Below, one piece after another: positions 54,838 to 62,924 of a stretch of 64,000 nucleotides of DNA. The position numbers and the translations under genes are program-made. The DNA is from Xylanibacter brevis ATCC 19188. GTDB taxonomy: Bacteria; Bacteroidota; Bacteroidia; Bacteroidales; Bacteroidaceae. The stretch spans positions 199,297-263,296 of the forward strand of contig NZ_JHXM01000001.1 of the NCBI RefSeq assembly GCF_000621725.1. Direction: 5' to 3'. Every line of letters begins with the position of its first letter. The stretch's first letter is position 1. Under the pieces are notes generated by a model. That model made no database searches and had not been told where the DNA came from. It worked only from the letters and a program-made list of their open reading frames with translations.

Positions 54838-55341
54838 AGTAACAAAAACCTCAAAAACCCGCTTCTGTTGTTGATGGTCCTTCGGCCCATCCGTTTGTTG
54901 CCAATGCTTCATCGAAGTCAAGCAAGCTTGCCTTCGCCACCGCATTACCCCCAAACCGCCTGACGGCTACAACAACAGAAGCGAAAAACCAAGAAAACCG
55001 CCTACGGCTTGGTAAATATTAACTGTGAGTAAGGCTTTAGGAGTCAGATTGGTGTATCGCAAAACCTATGCAATTGCAACTGAGCCCACTAAATTTCTAC
55101 TGAGCCAGAATTACACCCTCCCTTGGGAGGGCCGGGGTGGGGTTCCTTCTGGAGGGCCGGGGTGGGGTTCGGTTTTCAGGACCGAAGGTCCGTGGTTTTT
55201 CCTTTGTGAGACAGAAGCCCCAAAGGGGGCATGGTGTCAGTGGGAAGCCTGATGTGAACTTGTTCACAAGAAGGATTACCACTGGCAACATGAAAATCTC
55301 GACAGAGATTTCTGACTCACAAAGGGGTTTTCTCGGTTTTT
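54838..55341. repeat. Composite repeat R, copy 1
   Basis: About 500 bp repeated at 59771-60209 with few changes. It opens with AGTAACAAAAACCTCAAAAA. Inverted arms CGCTTCTGTTGTTG / CAACAACAGAAGCG (54860-54873 and 54970-54983) follow. The middle contains ACCGCCTGACGGCT-type duplications and two G/C-rich GGAGGGCCGGGGTGGGGTTC stretches. It ends with the structured core at 55201-55325. Frames such as the 70-codon one on the minus strand (54742-54954) are repeat translations. Copy 1 has about 50 extra bases relative to copy 2. Confidence 0.8.
55201..55325 (+). other. Structured core of repeat R, copy 1 (candidate RNA)
   Basis: Nested stems seen by eye: P1 CCTTTGTGAG/CTCACAAAGG continued by CAGAA/TTCTG after one mismatch; P2 GCCCC/GGGGC; P3 GTCAGTGG/CCACTGGC with a G-U pair on the plus strand, extended by ATG/CAT; P4 TGTGAAC/GTTCACA; P5 AAATCTC/GAGATTT. 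This makes a closed multi-branch fold of 125 nt. The G-U pair favours the plus strand as RNA. No known RNA family was recognised. Confidence 0.4.
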
Positions 55342-55386
55342 GTTCAATCTTTAGTTATTGATTATCCAAGATACACATTGATGTAA

Positions 55387-56040
55387 TTACGTGATTTCGC
55401 GAATACGCTTATCGAATTCTTTCGCAGTACCTCTTTCGGAGAATATTTTCCGCATCAATCGCTTTCTCACCACCGACACATTCTTGGATGATGGATAGTC
55501 CATCAGAGTCAACATCTCTTTGGGTTTGAATCCCAACCTTATCAACAGACACAGACGATATTCCTCTTCGCTGATATTATTCTCGTCACCATAAATCGTG
55601 GCAAAAAAGCTTGGAATCTCGCTGTTGATCATATCATGCAATGCCATCCATTCGTCAGGTGTCGGAGTCAATGACGGATTCAAGAGTATCTCGCGAAAAC
55701 GAAGGTATATCGGAGTGGCGTGCATACGACGCATCAGAGAATCGTCAAGCCGATTGTCTGAAGCCTTTTCATGGCATAACTTTTCATGTTTCAGTCTTGA
55801 GACGAGCGCACTATTCTCTTCTTCCAATTTGCAGTAGCGCTGCTCGTTTAAGGCCAGCTGTCTGCGTTGCTGCAGAACCTGCACACTCAGTTCTCGGACA
55901 GACGCATGATACAATTGTTCGCGTGATCTGTATCGCAACCAGCTTGCATGAAGTTTTGTCGTCAAATAGGAAGCAACGACGATGATTACTGCTATCGCCT
56001 CGTAAACAGCTTTTGGATGGTCTGCTAAAAAGTTTTCCAT
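55387..56040 (-). CDS. Membrane-anchored HTH transcriptional regulator
   Basis: A 217-residue protein with one TM helix near the N-terminus (about 14-30, YEAIAVIIVVASYLTT), a coiled coil (about 45-95) and a C-terminal domain with an HTH (MNSEIPSFFATIYGDENNIS, EEEYRLCLLIRLGFKPKEML, SSKNVSVVRKRLMRKIFSER). This equals the TM-to-HTH half of SusR/DUF6377-like regulators without the TPR sensor part. A consensus promoter is 24 bp upstream. Its target may be the M16 peptidase pair nearby. That is an inference from position. Confidence 0.7.
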   Translation of the reverse strand: MENFLADHPKAVYEAIAVIIVVASYLTTKLHASWLRYRSREQLYHASVRELSVQVLQQRRQLALNEQRYCKLEEENSALVSRLKHEKLCHEKASDNRLDDSLMRRMHATPIYLRFREILLNPSLTPTPDEWMALHDMINSEIPSFFATIYGDENNISEEEYRLCLLIRLGFKPKEMLTLMDYPSSKNVSVVRKRLMRKIFSERGTAKEFDKRIREIT

Positions 56041-56063
56041 TAAAGTTTTTAGTTATATTGCTG

Positions 56064-56071
56064 CAAAGTTA
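56064..56071 (-). promoter_or_regulatory. Promoter of the membrane HTH gene
   Basis: The minus strand reads TAACTTTG, an exact TAnnTTTG match, 24 bp before the ATG at 56040. A CTTG lies 20 bp upstream of it as a weak -33. Confidence 0.5.
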
Positions 56072-56295
56072 CGAACTTTTATACATCCATGCAAGAAAAA
56101 AGCAATTTGTATAACCGCTTTTCCGGTAATACATCATTATACAAAATCATACCATCCAATATGTCAGTCCATTACAAGAAAGAGGAATTAAGGCAGAGCA
56201 AGAAAATGTATAACCAAAAAAAAGGGGAAAACAGCTATTTTTCCAGACGAGAACCACGAAAATACTTCATCATCGGTTCAAGAAACATCAAGATT

Positions 56296-56331
56296 AAGCT
56301 GGCCCACCATCATACTCCGGTGAGCCAGCTT
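56296..56331 (-). terminator. Hairpin after the M16 peptidase pair
   Basis: Arms AAGCTGGC and GCCAGCTT with a CTCACC/GGTGGG extension form a stable hairpin 4 bp past the M16 gene stop. Only a weak T-rich tail follows on the minus strand. Confidence 0.5.
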
Positions 56332-56334
56332 CTC

Positions 56335-57813
56335 TTACTTTTCCATTTGCTCAAAATGCTGCAAGACGGATTCCAACTTCGCCTTGATGTCGGCATCGGG
56401 ATATCCATAGGGTGTGGAGCACACAATCCTCAAATCATAATCTTTGAAAATGGCCCTACCATAGTCCATCATTTCCTGAGCACTGACTTCATTGAAGAAA
56501 TAGTTATACGCTAGTTCCATCTTGAGAAGGGGCGAGGAATAGACAAAGTTGTTCTTAATCATGGAATGAGTATCCAACACTACATATTTAGGAAGATTTT
56601 CCATCACCTTCTGTTGCTGTTCCTTCAACTTCTCTGCCGGCAAAGAGTCTATGTTAATCTGTATTCCATCATGAATGAGGTTATCCAGCTTTTTCGCTAA
56701 GTTATCGATAAAGTCTGTGAATTGTGTTTTGCTGGCATAAGGGTCTAAGCCCTTCTTACAAGTCAGTCCAAACACAGGCCTTTCAAGATACTTGTTATTT
56801 TCCTCCACGAAAGGCATGGCTGTACCCATGAAAGATAATTTCAGAATATCGCAGTAGCGATAGCGTGATATGGACTGTCTGAGATCATCCAGGGTTGCTA
56901 ATCCCAAACGCATATCGCACGGTTGCACGAAGAAGAACTTGACGACACATTCCGGATTATTTGACTTCACAAATAGCAGTTTCTTGTCGCTTAATGCCTT
57001 CACGTTGCTCTCAGGAGCTGGCGCACTTGGACGGTTGCCGAATTTCTGCTTTATCATATCAACGACATTGGCAGGTGCTTTTCCAAACACATAGAGGCAC
57101 TGATTCTGCGGGATATACCATTTCTGGTAGTATGCCTCCAGCTGCTGAAGGGTGATACGACGAATACTCTCTATTTGTCTGGTAGTCTTTTCTTCCAGAG
57201 TCGTTCCTTCAACAAACATGGCTATCATGCCGTCTGACTCGGCTTTAGAAAGATCGTATGTACCATTAGTAATCTCATTCACGAGCAGTTCTTTCTGGTG
57301 TTCCAGTTCCGACTCAGAGAAATGGGCTGCACCACCGATGGCTGACAACAAATCCATACACGATGCTACATAGGCCTGTTCTTTTTTCAACTGAAACAAG
57401 CAAAACTCCGTACATCTGTTATCGATTTCTGAATGGTAGGCAGGAACACCGGGAGTCAGCCCCCAAAATTTTTCTTTCCGTTCCAACTTCAGACCTTCAA
57501 GTCTGTTTTTCAGCATGCCGTCTGTTCCTACAGAGAGATTTTCAGAGGCGAGCATTCTTTTCAGCAGGAGCGAGATGCCTGGCGCTTCCACATCATCGTC
57601 GGTTCCCGATTTCTGAATGAGCCTCATCTCCAGCTCATTGCCAGGCCTGTTATTATTGCAAATATAATAGCGAAAGCCATTGTCCAGGATACCCTGGTAG
57701 ATATTAGACGAGTCGGTCACCAGAAAATCCTCATATCTGACATTCTCGGACTGGGCCAACACTTGAATGGCGAAACAAAAAACGACCGAGAAAAGAAACA
57801 GTTTCGTTTTCAT
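56335..57813 (-). CDS. M16-family peptidase homologue, zinc motif lost
   Basis: A 492-residue exported protein (signal MKTKLFLFSVVFCFAIQVLA; an earlier ATG at 57825 adds four residues). It aligns with the gene at 57856 over its length: 'VRYEDFLVTDSSNI...ILDNGFRYYI' matches 'VKYEDFLWKDSSRV...TLDNGFRYFI', and both have YIPQNQCLYVFGKA- or YQPQHQCLVLIGDV-like segments. At the place of HxxEH it reads GISLLLKRMLASE, so it cannot bind zinc. M16 enzymes work as active/inactive pairs, so this is the likely structural partner of the upstream gene. Confidence 0.85.
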   Translation of the reverse strand: MKTKLFLFSVVFCFAIQVLAQSENVRYEDFLVTDSSNIYQGILDNGFRYYICNNNRPGNELEMRLIQKSGTDDDVEAPGISLLLKRMLASENLSVGTDGMLKNRLEGLKLERKEKFWGLTPGVPAYHSEIDNRCTEFCLFQLKKEQAYVASCMDLLSAIGGAAHFSESELEHQKELLVNEITNGTYDLSKAESDGMIAMFVEGTTLEEKTTRQIESIRRITLQQLEAYYQKWYIPQNQCLYVFGKAPANVVDMIKQKFGNRPSAPAPESNVKALSDKKLLFVKSNNPECVVKFFFVQPCDMRLGLATLDDLRQSISRYRYCDILKLSFMGTAMPFVEENNKYLERPVFGLTCKKGLDPYASKTQFTDFIDNLAKKLDNLIHDGIQINIDSLPAEKLKEQQQKVMENLPKYVVLDTHSMIKNNFVYSSPLLKMELAYNYFFNEVSAQEMMDYGRAIFKDYDLRIVCSTPYGYPDADIKAKLESVLQHFEQMEK

Positions 57814-57855
57814 CATGATAATCAAAAGCTTTTTTATAGTTAAGACTGAATCAGG

Positions 57856-59313
57856 TTAATTATTATATTGTCTCAGAAGAGCATTCAACTTCTCAGAAAT
57901 CTCACGCTCGGGATAGCCGTATGGCAGGATACACTCTATCTTTAAGCCAGACTTTTTGAGAAACTGCTTGCAATAATCCGACACATCTTTGCCGCTGAGT
58001 TCATACGACCAGTAAGCGTCGGTGTCTTCCTGCTTGTAGAGTGGCAAGGAATAAATGGCGCATTCACTTATAGGCGTTACAGGATCAATGGTGTTGTCCT
58101 TGCCGTCGCCCTCTTGCAATTTCTTCAGTGCCTGCGCACGTTGCAGCGCAAACTCTTTCTTGTTAAGCATATCCTTAGGCATTTTTATCTGTACGCCATT
58201 GTTGCGAATGTCATCGAGGATGTTTGCCACGCTATCGGCGAGAGCTATCAAGCCGCCATCTGCGTCCTCGCCATTGATGCTGTATGTATATTGCATCAGT
58301 AAAGAGAAACGATCTTCCAAACGATAGCCAACAACCAAAGCCAGATCGTCACTTGCTCTCTTCGTCATTCTGTCATGTAGTGCAGAACAACTTTTTTTCA
58401 GCGCAAAGTAGTCTTTAAAAAACTTGGGGGTCTCTTTCTCTGACTGAGTCAGAAGAGGCTGTGTGAACGTTAGCTTGATTCTGAATTCCGCTTTCCCGTG
58501 TCTTTCTATCATCAGATTCTGCTTACTAAAGTCACTTACCGCCACTGCAGGGGTCGGCATGCTTGGACGACTGCCGAATTTACGCTTTATCATGTCCTCC
58601 ACCCCATCGGTGACATCACCTATCAGCACAAGGCACTGATGCTGTGGCTGATACCATGTGTTATAGAAGTTCTCAAGCTGAGACCGTGTCATCCTCTTTG
58701 TGCCGTCCAGCCTCATCTGGTGGCATTCGTCGGGAGTGCTTCCTAACAAGAAAACGGCTTCAGAAGCATCTGCCTGTCTGGCAAAGACATTAAAATATCT
58801 GTTGTACACCTCATTATACATCCTTTCTCTCTGTTCTTCCAAGTCCATGGCACAGATACTGGCGCCACCGGCAATATCAGAGAGTATCTCCATGCAAGAA
58901 TCAACATACGCCTCGTCAGTTCTAGTGCTCACTAAGTCATATTCCGTAAACGTCCTATTAGTATGGGCGTTGAAGTTCATGCCGTAGTCCATACCAAGCT
59001 TATTAAGATAGCTTCTTAACGTATCTCCTGTTGCCATCACTCGGTTAGCGGTCAGCATCATGTGCTCCACGAAATGCGAACACTCTACCGTTTCTCCATC
59101 TTGCAAGAATCCGGTTTTCTGTATCAGGGACATTTGCAGGCTTCCCATTGGTTGCTTTTGTATAAAATACCGAAAGCCATTGTCCAGCGTTCTACAAATA
59201 ACACGTGAAGAATCCTTCCAGAGAAAATCTTCATACTTAACCTTTTCTGTTTTCGCCATTGCCTGTAATCCCAGAAAACAGACAAGCAAGAGTAACAGTT
59301 TATTTGTCTTCAT
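57856..59313 (-). CDS. M16-family zinc peptidase, active subunit
   Basis: A 485-residue exported protein (signal MKTNKLLLLLVCFLGLQAMA). The inverted zinc motif is present: CSHFVEHMM, with H80, E83 and H84. The third ligand is probably one of the glutamates in LEEQRERMYNEVY (159-168). The motif NFNAHTNRTFTEYDL is typical of the family. At 485 residues it is a single M16 half-pair of about the size of PqqL- or MPP-type subunits. It should cleave short peptides in the periplasm, together with the inactive homologue encoded 42 bp downstream. Confidence 0.88.
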   Translation of the reverse strand: MKTNKLLLLLVCFLGLQAMAKTEKVKYEDFLWKDSSRVICRTLDNGFRYFIQKQPMGSLQMSLIQKTGFLQDGETVECSHFVEHMMLTANRVMATGDTLRSYLNKLGMDYGMNFNAHTNRTFTEYDLVSTRTDEAYVDSCMEILSDIAGGASICAMDLEEQRERMYNEVYNRYFNVFARQADASEAVFLLGSTPDECHQMRLDGTKRMTRSQLENFYNTWYQPQHQCLVLIGDVTDGVEDMIKRKFGSRPSMPTPAVAVSDFSKQNLMIERHGKAEFRIKLTFTQPLLTQSEKETPKFFKDYFALKKSCSALHDRMTKRASDDLALVVGYRLEDRFSLLMQYTYSINGEDADGGLIALADSVANILDDIRNNGVQIKMPKDMLNKKEFALQRAQALKKLQEGDGKDNTIDPVTPISECAIYSLPLYKQEDTDAYWSYELSGKDVSDYCKQFLKKSGLKIECILPYGYPEREISEKLNALLRQYNN

Positions 59314-59538
59314 AAGTTTTAGTTTTTATATCCTAATCGTTGGTTATAGATACACAGTGGTTGTGAAAAGAAGAGAACAGCTCCCATCTTTCCATTCAGC
59401 AATCCGCAGTTTGACATGAAACTGGAGTACAACATCAATCGGCGTGCGATTGACGACAGCTCAGCTGACGCGCTAAGGTTTTTAATATTGGTCATTATTA
59501 CTTGTATTTAGGTTGACAATTTAGCAATTGGTCGGGTA

Positions 59539-59570
59539 CAAAAGTAGAAACAATTATTGAATCAGCCAAA
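59539..59570 (-). promoter_or_regulatory. Consensus promoter of the M16 operon
   Basis: The -33 TTTG (59567-59570) and -7 TACTTTTG (59539-59546) are 20 bp apart. The transcript would have a leader of about 220 nt. Just upstream (59592-59630) lie four GAACA motifs (CGAACATTTT-type repeats) that could be operator sites. Confidence 0.65.
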
Positions 59571-59770
59571 GGTTTTTCCAATAAAAAATCGAACATTTTC
59601 GAACATTTTTGAACACGTAAAATGAACATTCGGCGAATTCTTCGATGAAACCGATGTTTTTTGAAGCAAAAAGAAATCGCTATCAAGCACCTTTTTTATA
59701 TAGAAAATCGAGAAAAACATGATATTTTTTCTTTCCATCCCACCCCAAGCAAGCTCTTCAGCCATTTTTT

Positions 59771-60209
59771 AGTAACAAAAACCTCAAAAACCCGCTTCTG
59801 TTGTTGATGGTCCTTTGGCCCATCTGTTTGTTGCCAATGCTTCATCGAAGCCAAGCAAGCTTGCCTTCGCCGCCGCATTACCACCAAACCGCCTGACGGC
59901 TACAACAACAGAAGCGAAAAACCAAGAAAACCGCCTACGGCTTGGTAAATATTAACTGTGAGTAAGGCTTTAGAAGTCAAATTGGAAAGGACAGAATTAC
60001 TCCCTCCCTCGGGAGGGCCGGGGCGGGGTTCCCCCATTGGTTTTCAGGACCGAAGGTCCGTGGTTTTTCCTTTGTGAGACAGAAAGCCCCGAAGGGGGCA
60101 TGGTGTCAGTGGGAAGCCTGATGTGAACTTGTTCACAAGAAGGATTACCACTGGCAACATGAAAATCTCGACAGAGATTTCTGGCTCACAAAGGGGTTTT
60201 TCTGGTTTT
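59771..60209. repeat. Composite repeat R, copy 2
   Basis: About 440 bp nearly identical to 54838-55341, in the same orientation. Arms CGCTTCTGTTGTTG / CAACAACAGAAGCG are at 59793-59806 and 59903-59916. It carries one GGAGGGCCGGGGCGGGGTTC stretch where copy 1 has two. It ends in the structured core at 60069-60194 followed by a T-run. The rest of the gap 59314-60388 holds the M16 promoter, GAACA motifs and the GH43 terminator. Confidence 0.8.
60069..60194 (+). other. Structured core of repeat R, copy 2 (candidate RNA)
   Basis: Same stems as copy 1: CCTTTGTGAG/CTCACAAAGG, GCCCC/GGGGC, GTCAGTGG/CCACTGGC, TGTGAAC/GTTCACA, AAATCTC/GAGATTT. Differences fall in the P2 loop and flank (AAAG becomes GAAG, one extra A) and at the P1 mismatch (A to G). 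On the plus strand GGTTTTTTTC follows about 15 bases later and could end a transcript. Confidence 0.4.
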
Positions 60210-60323
60210 TTTCTATAAAACAAGCGAAAAATGAAAGGTCTCAGAAAGCTGCATTTATCGGTTTTTGTTCAACAAACACAGACTGAAGACGAACCACTAA
60301 GGCGGTGCCGATTGGACTGAGAC

Positions 60324-60360
60324 AAAAAATCGGGCTCCATACCTTTTGGCTGGAGCCCGA
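60324..60360 (-). terminator. Rho-independent terminator of the arabinan-type operon
   Basis: On the minus strand TCGGGCTCCA / TGGAGCCCGA (60351-60360 and 60330-60339) is followed by TTTTTTG. It lies 28 bp past the GH43 stop codon. Confidence 0.88.
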
Positions 60361-60388
60361 CAAACATCGAGATATCGCTGTGCGATAG

Positions 60389-61636
60389 TTATCCTTTGAC
60401 GATCTTTTTAGACTGATGACCGTGCTTGTTTTGTACTTCGATGACATACATGCCTGAGGGCATCTGCGAGGCATCCACGATGATGGTGCCCGTGCCGGAG
60501 CCCTTGAGCTTCTGCACGCCATTGGCACTGACCAGGCGCCAGGTGTAGGGCTGACTGTCGGGGCTCTCTATGCGATACATGCCCTGTGCCTCGGTGGGCA
60601 GGAAGAGGAACTCGTCGTCGGCCGAAGCAGAGACATTGTCGATGCCAGCAGCAGCGCCAAAGAGGGGCTCCTCGGCCTCGGTAGAGGGCATCGAGTGTGC
60701 AATAGAGGGCCAGCCGTCTTTTTTCCATACGATGCGGTCCAGATAGGTGACGCGACCCTGGTTGACATTGTCGGCAGGGAAGCCATGATAGAGCACCCAG
60801 GTCTGTCCGGCCTCGTCCTCGACAAACTCGGAGCAATGGCCGGGACCATAGACCTCAGGACTCTTTTGGAGCAGAAGTGTGAAATTGTCGCCAACGGCAG
60901 TACGTCCGTTGCGGTCGAGATAGGGTCCAAAGATATCTGTTGCACGCGTCATCACCAATCGGTAGGTGCTGTTGGCACCCTCGCAGCACGAGCCTGCCGA
61001 GCCGATGAGGTAGAAGTAGCCATCGTGCTTGACAATCATCGTGGCCTCGATCAGTCCGCCGGCAATCTTCTTGGGTGTGCAGCCCTCCTTGATGGCCAGT
61101 CCATCCTCGGTGAGCTCCACGCCATAGATGTCGTGGAACGAGCCCCAGAACAGATAGTTGTGGCCGTCGTCCTCGATGAAGAAGGGGTCTATGCAGTTTT
61201 CGATGCCAATCTCGCTGGAGAGGAATAGCTTGTGGGCGCTGTGGAAGCCGCCGTCGGGACGGCTGCTGACAGCCACGCCAATGCCGTTCTCCCAGGTCTT
61301 GCCCCACTCCGACTTGGAGTAGTAGAGCACGTACTGACCATTGATATAGTTGATGTCGGGCGCCCAGATGCCGCCATTGGGACAGTAGTCCATGGGTCGT
61401 GTGGCGTCGGTGAAGGCCGTGCCGGCATAGCGCCAGTTCACCAGGTTCTTAGAGCGATAGATGGGCACGTTGTGGGTGTCTTCGGTGGCATAAAGGTAGA
61501 AGTAGCCATCGGAAGCCTTGATGACGCTGGGGTCTGGCAGACTGCGATTGATGACGGGGTTGTAATAGTAGTCTTGCGCCATGCTGAGCGACAGCTGGCA
61601 GCAGACAAGTGATAATGCAACAAAGAATCTTTTCAT
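60389..61636 (-). CDS. GH43 glycoside hydrolase (arabinanase/arabinofuranosidase type) with sorting-type C-terminus
   Basis: A 415-residue exported enzyme (signal MKRFFVALSLVCCQLSLSMA). The five-bladed GH43 propeller shows the catalytic residues in place: D35 in RSLPDPSVI (general base), D150 in CIDPFF (pKa modulator) and E197 in LIEATMI (general acid). Residues about 335-415 form a C-terminal tail with GMYVIEVQNKHGHQSKKIVK, a type IX sorting-domain pattern, so it is probably surface-located or released. It is the last gene after SusD and SusE/F-like genes. Arabinan or arabinoxylan side chains are the likely substrates, though GH43 specificity varies. Confidence 0.88.
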   Translation of the reverse strand: MKRFFVALSLVCCQLSLSMAQDYYYNPVINRSLPDPSVIKASDGYFYLYATEDTHNVPIYRSKNLVNWRYAGTAFTDATRPMDYCPNGGIWAPDINYINGQYVLYYSKSEWGKTWENGIGVAVSSRPDGGFHSAHKLFLSSEIGIENCIDPFFIEDDGHNYLFWGSFHDIYGVELTEDGLAIKEGCTPKKIAGGLIEATMIVKHDGYFYLIGSAGSCCEGANSTYRLVMTRATDIFGPYLDRNGRTAVGDNFTLLLQKSPEVYGPGHCSEFVEDEAGQTWVLYHGFPADNVNQGRVTYLDRIVWKKDGWPSIAHSMPSTEAEEPLFGAAAGIDNVSASADDEFLFLPTEAQGMYRIESPDSQPYTWRLVSANGVQKLKGSGTGTIIVDASQMPSGMYVIEVQNKHGHQSKKIVKG

Positions 61637-61725
61637 TATATTAATTTAAGGGGGAGTTAAGAAATGGAAGCCGAAGGGGAATGATGTGTTTCCCCTTCAA
61701 CTCCCAATTATACTCCAGTTATAAC

Positions 61726-62880
61726 TTACTCGAACTCGAGGTGCAGGTCGTCGGCCAGCAGGATGAGCTTCAGGGTGTGGACACCCTCGCCCTCGGCAGG
61801 TACCTGCCACTTGTTGTCTGATCCGCCCTGTGTGCGAGGACCGTCGATGCCAAGATCGGTCATGGGGTTGGCACCGTTAGAAGGTGCGAAGAAGAACTGA
61901 CCATTGTAGTCGCTCTCCAGACCGATCTTGAACATGCCTTCAGAGCCATCCTTTGCAGAGTGGAACTCGCCTGTCCAGGCATAGATCCAAGGCTCGCGCA
62001 GACCGCCAACCATCTCGAAGAGACCAGCAGAGTTGTTGGGGTTCCAACCTACTGAGCATCCGTCGCCCACAATCCAGATATGGCCGGGACGTGGCAGCTT
62101 GATCATCTCTACGATGCGGCAGTCGCTATAGTCGTCGTTGAGGTCGATGATCATGGTGCGATCGCCAGAAGCGGTGGTTGAGAAGGGCTCATAGTCGCCA
62201 TCATTCACATACTTCAGCTTCTCACCACTGTCGTGGGCATAGACGGGATACTCGTCTGTGGCACTGGTACCAAAGACGAAGGTAGAGGGTGTGAGGGGTG
62301 CGGTGTACTGGTAGATGCCCGAACCGGTCTCCACCTGCTCCAGACGCTCGGTCTTGGTGCTACCCGTAGCATTGTCGGTGATGCGGAGGTAGAGGTAGGT
62401 GGGGAACTTCTCGAAGCAGGTGACCCAGAACTTAGCCTCAGAGACAACGGGCTTCACGAACTTCTGCTCGTTGAACACATAGCACAGCAGCTGGGCGGTC
62501 ACCTCGATGGGCACATCGGGGTGGATCCAGCGCGACACGATGTTGTTGAGCTCATTATGTGTGAAGCTCTTGGTCGTGGCGCTACCCATGGGGATGGTGT
62601 CAGAGATATGCTCGGTCTTGGATGCGGGATCGTAGAAGCGCAGGAAGTAGGCCACCGAGTCGTTGGCAGACAGGGGGCTCTTGACGGCATCCCAGTTGAA
62701 GGTCACTGCGGTAGCATCGCTGGTGGACTTGTCGAGCTGGATGCGCTCCTGAGAGCAGGTGAGGTTCAGATTCATGCTGCCAGACACGTCGGGCACCTGG
62801 TAATAGGTGGGGTCTTCATTACATGAGGCCAGCATGGCAAACATGCAAACGATACTTGCGAAACTAAATATCTTTTTCAT
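61726..62880 (-). CDS. SusE/SusF-like outer membrane lipoprotein
   Basis: The ATG at 62880 gives a lipoprotein signal (FASIVCMFAMLASC). The frame extends to 62922 without support. The N-terminal part has the SusE-type domain (ATAVTFNWDAVKSPLSANDS, YFLRFYDP). The C-terminal part has SusF-type starch-binding-like folds (GHIWIVGDGCSVGWNP, IYAWTGEFHSAKDGSEGMFK, GEGVHTLKLILLADDLHLEF). It should hold glycan at the surface next to the SusC/D complex. It lies between the SusD and GH43 genes of the same operon. Confidence 0.82.
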   Translation of the reverse strand: MKKIFSFASIVCMFAMLASCNEDPTYYQVPDVSGSMNLNLTCSQERIQLDKSTSDATAVTFNWDAVKSPLSANDSVAYFLRFYDPASKTEHISDTIPMGSATTKSFTHNELNNIVSRWIHPDVPIEVTAQLLCYVFNEQKFVKPVVSEAKFWVTCFEKFPTYLYLRITDNATGSTKTERLEQVETGSGIYQYTAPLTPSTFVFGTSATDEYPVYAHDSGEKLKYVNDGDYEPFSTTASGDRTMIIDLNDDYSDCRIVEMIKLPRPGHIWIVGDGCSVGWNPNNSAGLFEMVGGLREPWIYAWTGEFHSAKDGSEGMFKIGLESDYNGQFFFAPSNGANPMTDLGIDGPRTQGGSDNKWQVPAEGEGVHTLKLILLADDLHLEFE

Positions 62881-62924
62881 AACGTTCTTTCTTTGATGTT
62901 GTATTAAAACTGGTACACTCATGA

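Noticed and set aside
54742..54954. 70-codon minus-strand frame, also at 59696-59887
   Set aside because: It is read from the inverted-arm part of composite repeat R in both copies. The ends differ and no start signal is seen.
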